NCBI RefSeq assembly: GCF_006539165.1
Contig: NZ_BJMM01000007.1
Location: 124,001-188,000 of the forward strand
Direction of reading: 5' to 3'
Length of the DNA: 64,000 nt
Source: Streptomyces cacaoi
GTDB lineage: Bacteria; Actinomycetota; Actinomycetes; Streptomycetales; Streptomycetaceae
Made by a program: the position numbers and the translations under genes. Position 1 is the stretch's first letter, and each line of letters begins with the position of its first letter. The notes below the pieces were generated by a model. That model was given only the letters and a program-made list of their open reading frames with translations. It was not told where the DNA came from and ran no database searches. Shown piece after piece: positions 52,261-61,176 of this stretch.

Positions 52261-52419
52261 GCGCCCCAGCGGCCCGACCGCCCCGGCACCGCGGAAGCTG
52301 TCCGCTCACCGGGGCGCGGGGCCCTGAGCCCGAGCGCGCGAGCGGTCCGGCCCTCCCCCGTCCGCACACCTGTACCCGCGCACTGCCCGGGCACGGACGA
52401 GGGCCCTAGGCTGAGCCGC

Positions 52420-53256
52420 ATGAGTGAACAGGCAGAGATCGGCGTCATCGGCGGTTCCGGGTTCTACTCCTTCCTCGACGACGTGACGGAGATCACCGTC
52501 GAGACCCCCTACGGACCGCCGAGCGATTCCCTGTTCCTCGGGGAGACGGGCGGCCGCCGCGTCGCCTTCCTCCCCCGGCACGGCCGCGGCCACCACCTGC
52601 CCCCGCACCGCATCAACTACCGCGCGAACCTCTGGGCCCTCCGCTCCGTAGGCGTGCGCCAGGTGCTCGGCCCCTGCGCCGTCGGCGGGCTCCGCCCCAA
52701 GTACGGCCCCGGCACACTCGTCGTCCCCGACCAGCTGGTGGACCGCACGAAGGGCCGCACCCAGAGCTACTTCGACGGCGAACCGCTCCCGGACGGCACC
52801 GTTCCGCCCGTCATCCACGCCACCTTCGCCGACCCGTACTGCGAAACGGGACGCGATGCAGCGCTGCGTGCCGCCCGCGGACGGGCCTGGGAAGCCGTCG
52901 ACGGCGGAACCATGTGCGTCATCGAGGGCCCCCGCTTCTCCACCCGCGCCGAATCCCGCTGGCACGCCGCCCAGGGCTGGGACGTCGTCGGCATGACCGG
53001 CCACCCCGAAGCCGTCCTCGCCCGTGAACTGGGCCTGTGCTACGCCTCGTTGGCGCTGGTGACGGACCTCGACGCAGGCGCGGAAACCGGAGACGGCGTG
53101 TCCCACGAGGAGGTTCTGCGGGTGTTCGGGGAGAACATCGCCCGGCTCCGGGACGTCCTCTTCGACGCGGTACGCCACCTGCCCGCCTCCGACGCACGCG
53201 CTTGCCACTGCGACGCGGCGCTCGGCGGGCAGGACACGGGCTTCGCACTCCCCTGA
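52420..53256 (+). CDS. mtnP: S-methyl-5'-thioadenosine phosphorylase
   Basis: 278 residues, type 2 nucleoside phosphorylase fold. It splits methylthioadenosine into adenine and methylthioribose-1-phosphate. Motifs are IGVIGGSGFYSF, FLPRHGRGHHLPPHRINYRANLWAL with the phosphate-binding RHG, EGPRFSTRAES and GMTGHPEAVLARELGLCYASLALVTDLDAG. MTA and MT-inosine specificity cannot be fully separated from sequence. ATG 52420 begins directly before the first strand. It may be co-transcribed with the FmdB gene 160 bases upstream. Confidence 0.94.
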   Translation: MSEQAEIGVIGGSGFYSFLDDVTEITVETPYGPPSDSLFLGETGGRRVAFLPRHGRGHHLPPHRINYRANLWALRSVGVRQVLGPCAVGGLRPKYGPGTLVVPDQLVDRTKGRTQSYFDGEPLPDGTVPPVIHATFADPYCETGRDAALRAARGRAWEAVDGGTMCVIEGPRFSTRAESRWHAAQGWDVVGMTGHPEAVLARELGLCYASLALVTDLDAGAETGDGVSHEEVLRVFGENIARLRDVLFDAVRHLPASDARACHCDAALGGQDTGFALP

Positions 53257-53631
53257 GCACGCCCTCCGGTTTCCGCCCGCTTTCACCGGGATCCGACCGC
53301 GAGCAGACTGCGAGCTGAGCCGTTCCGCCTCGCCTCACCTCGCCTCCGGACCGTCTCTTCCGACTTCGGGGGCGCCTGCCTGCCACCGACGCCGGCGGGG
53401 CACGCCTGGGCCCGATCGCCCGCAGCGCGGGCCCGGTGAGCCGGTGAGCCGGTGAGCCGATTCTCGCCCGGGCAGGAGCGGCCAGGGCCGGGATTCACGC
53501 TCGCGAGTGACGAGGTTTTCCACAGCCGCCCGCTCATCCACAGAATTCGGCGGCGTTCAGCAGGAATCGCCGGGTCGGGGCACCTTGGCGCACGAGACCT
53601 GAACCAAGCGGCTTCCTCGCGATGGCTGGTG
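53257..53631. other. Intergenic region with short repeats
   Basis: 375 bases. CCGGTGAG is tandemly repeated three times at 53433-53456. TTTTCCACA (53516-53524) and TCATCCACA (53534-53542) resemble DnaA boxes. No gene is convincing here. Confidence 0.5.
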
Positions 53632-54210
53632 GTGACCGCCGTGCCCCGAACCGGACCTCGACCCCACTCCCCGGGCCCTTCTCCCGCCCGTGCTGCTCCT
53701 CGCGCCCCTGTCCCCGGTTTCGCACCGATCCGGCCGCCGGGAGGGCGACGGCGCCTGCTGCGACGCGGAACCGCCGGGCGACGCAGGGCCTTCGCTGCTG
53801 CCCTTGCCGTCTGCACTGCCGGGCTCGCCACCACGGCTCCCGGCTGGAGCGACCGCTCGGCCGTCGGTCACGACGCGAGCACCGGCACCGACCCGGGCGA
53901 TGAGAGATCTGTCACACCGCGGGCTTCCGCTGAATCTCCGGTGTCGGCACCGATCCGGATCGCAGACGCCGCCACAGTCCGCTTGTTGAGCCCGGGCGAC
54001 TGCGTCGACGTGCTCATGATCGGTTCCGAGGACACTTCTGCCCGGGTCGTGGCCTCGTCTGTCCGAGTGGCCCATGTGCCGAAGTCCGGCGACACTGGGC
54101 CGGGCGACGGAGCCGACGGAGCGCTGATCGTGGTCTCGGTGCCACGGCGGACGGCGACGGTCCTCGCCGGGGCGGCAGCCGACTCCCGGCTGGCGGTGAC
54201 CCTGTGTTGA
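53632..54210 (+). CDS. SAF-domain (RcpC/CpaB-like) membrane-anchored protein
   Basis: About 192 residues. A Pro/Arg-rich N-terminus (1-55) is followed by one hydrophobic segment (AFAAALAVCTAGLATTA) and an external C-terminal domain (about 115-192) with LLSPGDCVDVLMIG and ARVVASSVRVAHVPK, resembling the RcpC/SAF beta-clip of pilus-assembly CpaB proteins. No pilus genes are nearby; in streptomycetes such a gene commonly precedes mscL (recollection). GTG 53632 or GTG 53641 could start it; neither has a strong ribosome site. Confidence 0.72.
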   Translation: MTAVPRTGPRPHSPGPSPARAAPRAPVPGFAPIRPPGGRRRLLRRGTAGRRRAFAAALAVCTAGLATTAPGWSDRSAVGHDASTGTDPGDERSVTPRASAESPVSAPIRIADAATVRLLSPGDCVDVLMIGSEDTSARVVASSVRVAHVPKSGDTGPGDGADGALIVVSVPRRTATVLAGAAADSRLAVTLC

Positions 54211-54369
54211 TCCCCAACGGGTCCCGTGGCCTGCCCCGCCGTGCCCGCCGGTCCACCCCTCCCGGCCGCGCGAACGCCCCTCGGTGCTCACGCCTGCCGC
54301 TCGGTCCGTGCTCCGTCCGCCTCCCGTTCGCCGAAACCGTCGTCACATGGTTCTGGAAGAGGCTGTCCG

Positions 54370-54909
54370 TTGAGCACTACGACTCCGCCCCCGGAGAAGA
54401 AGAGCATCCTGGCCGGGTTCAAGGAATTCCTGATGCGCGGCAACGTGGTCGAGCTGGCCGTTGCCGTCGTCGTCGGAGCCGCCTTCAGCAAGATCGTCGA
54501 TGCTGTCGTGCAGGGCTTCATCAACCCGCTGGTCGGTGCCATCGGGACGCAGGACCTGGACAAGTACCACTCCTGCCTGAAGGGCTCGTGCAAGGTGGGC
54601 CCGGACGGCACGACAACCGGAGTGCTGCTCAACTGGGGCCCGGTGCTCAGCGCCTCGCTGACGTTCCTGATCACGGCAGCGGTCGTGTACTTCCTGATGA
54701 TCCTGCCCATGAACAAGTACAAGGAGCGGCAGGCCGCGAAGGCGGAGCCGGTGGAGGTGCCCAAGACCGAGGTCGAGCTGCTGACCGAGATCCGCGACGC
54801 GCTGATCACCCAGCGCACGGCGGAGGACGAGCCCGGCTCCCAGGCTCAGGCCACCGTGGCGCCGCAGCGCGAAGGCGGCGTGAGCACGGAGAAGCAGACC
54901 GACGCCTGA
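54370..54909 (+). CDS. mscL: Large-conductance mechanosensitive channel
   Basis: 179 residues, longer than the usual ~130-150 because of a charged C-terminal tail (GSQAQATVAPQREGG). ILAGFKEFLMRGNVVELAVAVVVGAAFSKIVDAVV is the N-helix plus TM1 with the glycine-rich gate, and the second helix is SLTFLITAAVVYFLMILP. It releases solutes on hypo-osmotic shock as a pentamer. TTG 54370 is chosen: GAGG lies 7-8 bases upstream and the protein begins STTTPPPEKKS. Confidence 0.94.
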   Translation: MSTTTPPPEKKSILAGFKEFLMRGNVVELAVAVVVGAAFSKIVDAVVQGFINPLVGAIGTQDLDKYHSCLKGSCKVGPDGTTTGVLLNWGPVLSASLTFLITAAVVYFLMILPMNKYKERQAAKAEPVEVPKTEVELLTEIRDALITQRTAEDEPGSQAQATVAPQREGGVSTEKQTDA

Positions 54910-55135
54910 CGGCGTCCGGGCGGCTGTCCACATGGGCCGAAGCGGCCCGGGTGGTGGGCCGCCGGTGCCGGCGAGCAGCGCCCGCGGCCGTCTGCGGGCA
55001 GCCGTGTCCGGCCGTACGGAGCGGGGCAGGGCCCTGGTCCGCGCGTCACCACGACAGCCGCGGTCCTCAGCCTGCCGACCCCGCGGAGGGCCGGCACCGG
55101 CCGCGCGGGCTGGCGGCCGCTGTCCGTCGTCCGGC

Positions 55136-55372
55136 TCAGATGTGGTGCGGGGGCTTCTCGTCGAGGAATCGGCGCAGGTCGGCGTCGGCCCCCTCCGCCC
55201 GGCCGTCCGTACCTTCGCCCCAGCCCCGGTCGGTGTCGTCCCCGGAGGGGCGGCTCAGCGGATCGTCGAAGATCAACGAGGCCGGCGCCCCACGGCGCCC
55301 GCTCTGCCCGTCCGCCGGGCCGCTGGTTCCCTCGTCGCCGCGGTCGTCGGCGGTCTTCGGATCGGCGTTCAT
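55136..55372 (-). CDS. Small acidic conserved protein
   Basis: 78 residues, hydrophilic. The C-terminus (ASLIFDDPLSRPSGDDTDRGWGE...ADLRRFLDEKPPHHI) matches a short family I recall from many Streptomyces genomes, of unknown function. Start ATG 55372 has no strong ribosome site. ATG 55414 (MDTSGLATRS) inside the palindrome at 55407-55427 is an alternative that would make it leaderless or nearly so. It converges with mscL and is divergent from the P1 peptidase gene. Confidence 0.75.
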   Translation of the reverse strand: MNADPKTADDRGDEGTSGPADGQSGRRGAPASLIFDDPLSRPSGDDTDRGWGEGTDGRAEGADADLRRFLDEKPPHHI

Positions 55373-55406
55373 GCTGCAAGCGTACGACCGGGTGGCGAGG
55401 CCACTG

Positions 55407-55427
55407 GTATCCATGCTCCATGGATAC
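55407..55427. promoter_or_regulatory. Perfect 9-bp inverted repeat over a start codon
   Basis: GTATCCATG-CTC-CATGGATAC. The right arm contains the ATG (55420) of the P1 peptidase. By symmetry the left arm gives a minus-strand ATG for the divergent small gene. Confidence 0.7.
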
Positions 55428-56526
55428 TCACGACGCCTTGGCCGCACGCCCGCTGCGGGACGCTCTGACGGATGTCCCGGGCCTGTGTGTGGGTCATGCA
55501 CAGCGCACGGAGGACGGCTGGCTGACGGGCACGACGGTGGTGCTGGCCCCGCCGGACGGCGCGGTAGCGGGTGTGGACGCCCGGGGCGGCGCCCCGGGCA
55601 CCCGGGAGACCGACGCGCTGGACCCGCGCAATTTCGTCGAACGCATCCACGCCGTGGTCCTCAGTGGTGGCAGCGCCTTCGGGCTGGATGCCGCATCCGG
55701 CGTGATGAGCTGGCTGGAGGAGCAGGGCCGCGGTGTGCCCGTCGGCCCGGAGCCCTCCCAGGTGGTCCCGTTGGTGCCGGCGGCCGTTGTCTTCGACCTG
55801 GGCCGGGGCGGTCGGTGGATGGCGCGACCGGACGCGGCGCTCGGCAAGGAAGCCGCACAGGCAGCGGCCGACTCCGGCTCCGGTGCTGCCGTGCCGGAGG
55901 GCTGTGTCGGTGCGGGGACGGGTGCGGTTGTCGGCGGACTGAAGGGCGGCATCGGCACGGCCTCCGTGACGCTGGCCTCGGGCGCGGTCGTCGGCGCACT
56001 GGTCGTCCTCAACGCCGCCGGTTCCGCGACGGACCCGGACACGGGCGCCCTGTACGGGGAGCTGACCGGAGGACGTCCTCATCTGCCCACACAGGACGAG
56101 CACACCGAGGCGCAGATGCTTCTCGCCGAGGCCCGCGAGGAGACCGCACGCCGGACCGCCGGCACCCTGCGGCCCCCGCTCAACACGACACTCGGCGTCC
56201 TGGCGACCGACGCGATACTCACTCGGCCGCAGGCACAACGGCTGGCCGGCAGCGCACACGACGGGCTGGCTCGCGCCGTCCGGCCGATACACCTGATGCA
56301 CGACGGGGACGCGTTCTTCGCGCTGTCGACGACGCAACGTCCGCTGGCGGAGGGCGAGTTCAACGAAATCCTGGCGGCCGGGGCGGACGCGGTGTCCCGA
56401 GCGGTGGTCAAGGCAGTACGGGCAGCGGAGGGCGTGGACGGCCCGGGAGGGGTCTTCCCCGCGTACCGGGATCTGTACAGCTCACCGGGCACGGACACGG
56501 CGGAACCCTGTCTGCCGGAGGACTGA
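55420..56526 (+). CDS. P1 family (DmpA-like) N-terminal nucleophile peptidase
   Basis: 368 residues. LTDVPGLCVGHAQ opens the fold. VVLSGGSAFGLDAASGVMSWLEEQGRGVPVG and AGTGAVVGGLKGGIGTAS are hallmark P1/S58 blocks, and PLNTTLGVLATDA holds the probable autocleavage point with Thr as the new N-terminal nucleophile. Relatives are aminopeptidases or amidases acting on short or beta-peptides. The ATG at 55420 lies inside an inverted repeat, so the transcript may be leaderless or start-site occluded. It is a single gene, convergent with fruA. Confidence 0.92.
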   Translation: MDTHDALAARPLRDALTDVPGLCVGHAQRTEDGWLTGTTVVLAPPDGAVAGVDARGGAPGTRETDALDPRNFVERIHAVVLSGGSAFGLDAASGVMSWLEEQGRGVPVGPEPSQVVPLVPAAVVFDLGRGGRWMARPDAALGKEAAQAAADSGSGAAVPEGCVGAGTGAVVGGLKGGIGTASVTLASGAVVGALVVLNAAGSATDPDTGALYGELTGGRPHLPTQDEHTEAQMLLAEAREETARRTAGTLRPPLNTTLGVLATDAILTRPQAQRLAGSAHDGLARAVRPIHLMHDGDAFFALSTTQRPLAEGEFNEILAAGADAVSRAVVKAVRAAEGVDGPGGVFPAYRDLYSSPGTDTAEPCLPED

Positions 56527-56606
56527 CGCCTCCCACGGGACCGCGCGTTCCGGTCCTGCCCCTCCGACCGCCCGCATCGTCACCGCGCCGCCCGGCGGCC
56601 CGGCGC

Positions 56607-58841
56607 TCAGCTCCCCGCGGCCGCGGTCGCCCGGTCCCCTGCTTCCCCGGCTGCCGAGGGCCGTGCGGACTGGAGGGCGTTCCCGGCGCCTGCGTTCCGT
56701 TCGTCCCCAGTGGTGTGGACGTCGTCCGGCTGCTTACGCAGGCTCTTGAGGAACACCACAACCGCCGCGGCGACGAGGGTTCCGGCGGCGACGGCAACGA
56801 GGTACAGCAGCGGAGCGCCGATCAGCGGGACGACGAACACGCCACCGTGCGGCGCCCGCAGAGTGTTCTCGAACGTCATGGAGAGTGCGCCGGTGACGGC
56901 TCCGCCCGCCATGGAGGCGGGGATGACCCGCAGCGGGTCAGCCGCGGCGAACGGGATGGCGCCCTCGGTGATGAAGGAGGCCCCGAGCACCCAGGCAGCC
57001 TTGCCGTTCTCCCGTTCGGCGTGGTTGAAGAGCTTCCCCCGCACCGTGGTGGCCAGCGCCATGCCCAGTGGCGGCACCATGCCCGCTCCCATCGCGGCGG
57101 CCATCACCATCAGGCTGCCGTTGCCGGGGTCGGCGCTGGCGATACCGCCGGTGGCGAAGGCGTAGGCGACCTTGTTGACCGGTCCGCCCAGGTCGAAGCA
57201 CATCATCAGACCGATCAGCAGCCCGAGCAGCACCGCGTTGGTGCCGGTCAGCCCGCCGAGCCAGTCGGTCATGGCCTTCTGCGCCGCGGCGATCGGCTTG
57301 CCGACGACCAGGAACATCAGCACGCCGACGATCACGGAGGAGACCAGCGGGATCACGACCACCGGCATGATGCCGCGCAGCACAGCCGGGATACGCACCT
57401 GCTGGATCGCGGCGACGACGCCACCGGCGAGCAGACCGGCGACGAGGCCGCCCAGAAACCCCGCGTCGATCTCCACGGCGAGGGCGCCACCCACAAAACC
57501 GGGCACGAGACCCGGCCGGTCCGCCATGCCGTAGGCGATGTACCCGGCGAGCACCGGCACGAGGAAGCCGAACGCGAGATTCCCGGTCTGGTTGAGGAGC
57601 GCGGCCCAGCTGTGGGCCTCCGTCCACACGAAGTGGTCGGCGACGGACTTCGCCTCGGTGATCTCGTAGCCGCCCAGGGCGAAGGAGAGCGCGATGAGGA
57701 GCCCACCCGCGGCGACGAAGGGAACCATGTAGCTGACCCCGGTCATCAGCCATGTGCGCAGCCGAGTACCGAACCCGTCACCCTCCCCGCCTGCCTGGCT
57801 CATGGGGACGCCTGCCCCCTCCCCCGGCCCGACCGCGACCTCCCCGCGCTCGGCCTTGGCACGGGCTTCGGCGACGAGTTCGGCGGGCCGGTTGATGGCC
57901 GCCTTCACCCCCACGTCCACCGTGGGCTTACCGGCGAACCTTTCCCGCTCCCGGACCTCCACATCGTGGGCGAAGATCACGGCATCGGCCGCCGCGATGA
58001 GAGCCGGGTCGATGCGCGCGAACCCGGCGGACCCTTGGGTTTCGACGGTGATCTCGACATTCCCGCCGCTCTCCTCAGCGGCCCGTTCCAAGGACTCGGC
58101 GGCCATGTAGGTGTGCGCGATACCTGTCGGACAGGAGGTGACGGCGACGACGCGGAACAGCGGTCCTCCGGCGTTCTTCTGTGCCCCTTCCTCCATGGAG
58201 GGGTGCTTGCCCTCGCCGGATGCCTCCGCCGCGCGGTCCGCCGTCTGGCTCGTGCGCTGCGCCGGCAGTGCGGACCGGGCAGCGGCCGACTCCGCCGATT
58301 CACCGGACGGCTCCGGAGGGGCAGCCGGACTGGAGGCGCCGGTCTCTGAGGCACTGCTCCCGGCCTCGCCGCCGGACGCGACGAGCTCCGCGAGGTCGTC
58401 GGCGTCGCCACGTATGAGGGCCGCCGCGGTGCGGGGATCGCTGACCTGCCGGAGAGCAGCGGTGAACTCGGGAACGGCGAGGCTGCGGGCGAGCGACGAC
58501 AGAATGCTCAGGTGGTCGCTGTCCGCCCCGGCAGGAGCAGCGATGAGGAAGACCAGATCGGCGGGGCCGTCGTCCGCGCCGAAGTCGACGGGGTCGGCGG
58601 CACGTCCGAAGGCCAGACTCGGCTCGGTGACGTGTTCGCTCCGGCAGTGCGGAATCCCGATGCCGCCCTCCAGTCCCGTCGGCATCTGGGCCTCGCGCGC
58701 GGCCACGTCGGAGAGGAACCCCTCCAGGTCCGTGACCCGCCCGGATGCCACGAGAAGCTCCGCGAGTTGGCGGGTGGCGCTGTCCTTGGTGTCCGCGGAC
58801 AGGTCGAGTTCGACCAGCTCCTCGGTGATCAACTGGCTCAT
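56607..58841 (-). CDS. fruA: PTS fructose transporter subunit IIABC
   Basis: 744 residues. EIIA is at about 5-145 with phospho-His in GGIGIPHCRSEH. An Ala/Ser/Glu linker of ~75 residues follows, then EIIB at about 228-325 with phospho-Cys in VVAVTSCPTGIAHTYMAAE, another linker, and EIIC from about 360 with 9-10 helices (MCFDLGGPVNKVAYAF). It imports fructose as fructose-1-phosphate. ATG 58841 shares one base with the fruK stop (TGATG) and has GGAG 8 bases upstream, so it is translationally coupled. It is the last gene of fruR-fruK-fruA. Confidence 0.97.
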   Translation of the reverse strand: MSQLITEELVELDLSADTKDSATRQLAELLVASGRVTDLEGFLSDVAAREAQMPTGLEGGIGIPHCRSEHVTEPSLAFGRAADPVDFGADDGPADLVFLIAAPAGADSDHLSILSSLARSLAVPEFTAALRQVSDPRTAAALIRGDADDLAELVASGGEAGSSASETGASSPAAPPEPSGESAESAAARSALPAQRTSQTADRAAEASGEGKHPSMEEGAQKNAGGPLFRVVAVTSCPTGIAHTYMAAESLERAAEESGGNVEITVETQGSAGFARIDPALIAAADAVIFAHDVEVRERERFAGKPTVDVGVKAAINRPAELVAEARAKAERGEVAVGPGEGAGVPMSQAGGEGDGFGTRLRTWLMTGVSYMVPFVAAGGLLIALSFALGGYEITEAKSVADHFVWTEAHSWAALLNQTGNLAFGFLVPVLAGYIAYGMADRPGLVPGFVGGALAVEIDAGFLGGLVAGLLAGGVVAAIQQVRIPAVLRGIMPVVVIPLVSSVIVGVLMFLVVGKPIAAAQKAMTDWLGGLTGTNAVLLGLLIGLMMCFDLGGPVNKVAYAFATGGIASADPGNGSLMVMAAAMGAGMVPPLGMALATTVRGKLFNHAERENGKAAWVLGASFITEGAIPFAAADPLRVIPASMAGGAVTGALSMTFENTLRAPHGGVFVVPLIGAPLLYLVAVAAGTLVAAAVVVFLKSLRKQPDDVHTTGDERNAGAGNALQSARPSAAGEAGDRATAAAGS

Positions 58842-59806
58842 CACACGGCTCCGTTGACGTTGTGGGACAAGGGGAGATCGAAGGGAACGTCGGTGGTCAC
58901 GGTGACCGTTTCCGGACGGATGTCCCGCGGAGTGGGCATCCGGCTCCCGGGAAGCTGGACTGCTGCCGCCCCGTGGGCGATGGCGGACGCAAGCGCCTCC
59001 TCGCGCCCTCCGCCGGCTGTGAGAAAACCCGCCAGCGAAGCGTCACCGGCGCCGACATCGCTGCGGACGGTGGCAACAGGCGCGCTGGCGAACCACGTCC
59101 CGCTGTCGTCGACGAGGAGTTGACCCGTGGCGCCGAGGCTCGCCAGCACGGCCCCCGCACCGGCCTCGCGCACTTGGTGGGCCGCCTTGACCGCGTCCTG
59201 CACGGTGGCCAGAGAGCGACCGGCGAACTCCGCCAGTTCCTCGGCATTCGGCTTGACCACATCAGGCCGGGCAGCCAGCGACGCCGCAAAGGCCGAGCCG
59301 GAAGTGTCGACAGCGACACGCACACCTTCGGTGCGGCTACGCGCGACGAGGTCTGCGTACCAACTGGAGGGGACGCCGCGGGGAAGGCTGCCGCAGCACA
59401 CCAGCCAGGTGGCACCGCAGTTGACCGCCTCAGCCGCGGCGGCCTCCAGCAGCGCCCGCGACTCGTCGGCAGTGAGTTCCGGCCCGGGCGCATTGACCTT
59501 GGTGAGCGCCCTACCCGGCTCAGTGAGCGAGATGTTCACGCGGGTGGATCCGGCAACGGGAACGCCAGACACCTCGACGCCCAGTTCCGCCAGCAGTTGG
59601 GTGAGCAACGCTCCCTCGGGCCCGCCCACAGGAAGAACGGCGACGGTGGCGTGCCCGGCAGCGGCCACCGCACGCGAGACGTTGACGCCCTTCCCGCCGG
59701 GGTCGACACGGTCACCGTCGGCCCTCAGCACCCCGCCCGGCACGAGGGCCGGGATCTCGTAGGTGCGGTCGAGGCTGGGGTTGGGGGTGACGGTCAGGAC
59801 GGTCAT
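58841..59806 (-). CDS. fruK: 1-phosphofructokinase
   Basis: 321 residues, PfkB family. VTPNPSLDRTYEI and VDPGGKGVNVSRAVAAAG form the N-terminal sugar-binding motif; VRSDVGAGDASLAGFL is the catalytic GAGD motif near residue 250. It converts fructose-1-phosphate to fructose-1,6-bisphosphate. ATG 59806 follows the fruR stop by 43 bases and gives the standard N-terminus MTVLTVTPNPS. Confidence 0.97.
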   Translation of the reverse strand: MTVLTVTPNPSLDRTYEIPALVPGGVLRADGDRVDPGGKGVNVSRAVAAAGHATVAVLPVGGPEGALLTQLLAELGVEVSGVPVAGSTRVNISLTEPGRALTKVNAPGPELTADESRALLEAAAAEAVNCGATWLVCCGSLPRGVPSSWYADLVARSRTEGVRVAVDTSGSAFAASLAARPDVVKPNAEELAEFAGRSLATVQDAVKAAHQVREAGAGAVLASLGATGQLLVDDSGTWFASAPVATVRSDVGAGDASLAGFLTAGGGREEALASAIAHGAAAVQLPGSRMPTPRDIRPETVTVTTDVPFDLPLSHNVNGAV

Positions 59807-59849
59807 GAACGGGATCCAGTCGTTGCGGTGGTGCGGGTCGGAAGACAGG

Positions 59850-60611
59850 TCAGACGCGTTTGACCTGGGGCCCCTGCCCCTCGATCTCGCGTACGGCCTC
59901 GGGCCCGAGACCTGTGTCGGTGATGAGGAGGTCGACACGGGAGAGGTCGCCGAAGCGGGCGAAGTGTTCCTGCCCGGCCTTCGAGGAGTCCGCGAGGAGA
60001 ACGATCCGACGGGCGGCGGCCATCATCGTGCGCTTCACCGCGGCTTCGGCCAGATCGGGAGTGCTGAGCCCACCGGCAGCGGAGAAGCCGTTGGTGGCGA
60101 GGAACAGCACATCGGCGTTGAGCTCGCCGTAGGTACGCAAGGCCCAGGCGTCGACGGCGGCACGGGTCCGGTTGCGGACACGTCCCCCGACGATGTGCAG
60201 ATCGATGCCCGGGTGGTCGGCCAGCCGAGCGGCAGTGGGGAGAGCATGCGTGACCACCGTCAGCTCCGCATCCATGGGGATGGCCATGGCGAGGCGGGCG
60301 GTCGTGCTGCCTGCGTCGAGCACGACGCTGCCGTCCACGGGCAATTCGTCCAGCGCCGCGCGGGCGATGCGTTCCTTCTCGTCGGTGGCGGCCGACTCCC
60401 GGGCTGCCAGGTCGGGCTCGAAACCGGTCCGACCGGCCGGGATGGCGCCACCGTGTACCCGTCGGACAAGGCCCGCCTTGTCCAGCGCCTTGAGGTCGCG
60501 ACGCACCGTTTCCGCTGTGACGTCGAACTCGGCCGCCAGAGAGACCACATCGACTCTGCCGTCCTGCTCGGCAAGCCGGACGATCTCCTGCTGACGCTCA
60601 GGTGCGTACAT
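59850..60611 (-). CDS. fruR: DeoR family regulator of the fructose operon
   Basis: 253 residues. The helix-turn-helix is at the N-terminus (MYAPERQQEIVRLAEQDG; FDVTAETVRRDLKALDKAGLVRRVHGGAI) and the DeoR sensor domain follows (VVLDAGSTTARLA; VLFLATNGFSAAGG). It probably represses the operon and senses fructose-1-phosphate. ATG 60611 is the conventional start; ATG 60632 would add seven residues. ACATGTT occurs in both 60608-60614 and about 60686-60692, a possible autoregulatory site. Confidence 0.93.
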   Translation of the reverse strand: MYAPERQQEIVRLAEQDGRVDVVSLAAEFDVTAETVRRDLKALDKAGLVRRVHGGAIPAGRTGFEPDLAARESAATDEKERIARAALDELPVDGSVVLDAGSTTARLAMAIPMDAELTVVTHALPTAARLADHPGIDLHIVGGRVRNRTRAAVDAWALRTYGELNADVLFLATNGFSAAGGLSTPDLAEAAVKRTMMAAARRIVLLADSSKAGQEHFARFGDLSRVDLLITDTGLGPEAVREIEGQGPQVKRV

Positions 60612-61100
60612 GTTGTTTTGAGCCCGCTCCATGCCCGACTGTGTGGTTTCAGGGGGAGGCTAGGCCTCCAGAGGTGGAAAGTAAACATGTTCGGACGGAG
60701 TTGCCGAGGAGGAGCGAGAGCCGACCTGGTCCGGCGCTCGAAGGTGATCGAGTCATGCGGCTCAGCTGAAGTCCATGTCGGCGCAGGGTGCCCGGAGCCG
60801 CTGAAGGGGCGGGTGCTGCCGCCCCTGCCCGGGCCCGACTGGCACCAACGCCGATGTCTCCCCTGCTCGCGGTCGTCGGCAGATCGGCAGGTACCGAAGC
60901 GGAGACTCCAACCCGCCGGCCGTCGGACCCGGCTCAGTCGACTCCGGGCAAGAGGCCGAGCCAGCCGGAGGAACGCTCATGTTCCGGATGGGCAAGATCG
61001 GAGCCGCCGTACGGAGCGGGATCCAGTGCGGTTTTCACCCGCTCAGGAGGGGGCCAGGCTGCCCTGCTCGCCGTTCGGGCCTGGGACTCGGGCATGCAAA
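60612..61100. other. Intergenic region between hrdD and the fructose operon
   Basis: About 490 bases. It holds the fruR promoter region, a small GGAGGC-TAG-GCCTCC hairpin (60655-60669), and a short frame at 60979 (MFRMGKIGAA) with GGAGGAAC upstream that I do not trust as a gene. S. coelicolor has extra genes at this position, from memory. Confidence 0.45.
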
Positions 61101-61135
61101 GAGCCCCGGCGCTCGGGGGGAATGCGCCGGGGCTC
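61101..61135 (-). terminator. Terminator of hrdD
   Basis: GAGCCCCGGCGC and GCGCCGGGGCTC form a perfect 12-bp stem with an 11-base loop. On the minus strand TTTGC follows. It is 41 bases after the hrdD stop. Confidence 0.85.
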
Positions 61136-61176
61136 GGTCTCGGGGGTGGGCGGGGGGACCGGGAAAGAGGGCGGGG

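Noticed and set aside
53433-53542. Replication origin
   Set aside because: Only two DnaA-box-like sites and no dnaA/dnaN/gyrB neighbourhood.
60979-61140. Short frame starting MFRMGKIGAA with a good ribosome site
   Set aside because: It runs into the hrdD terminator and then antisense to hrdD. It may be a remnant, but support is too weak to call.
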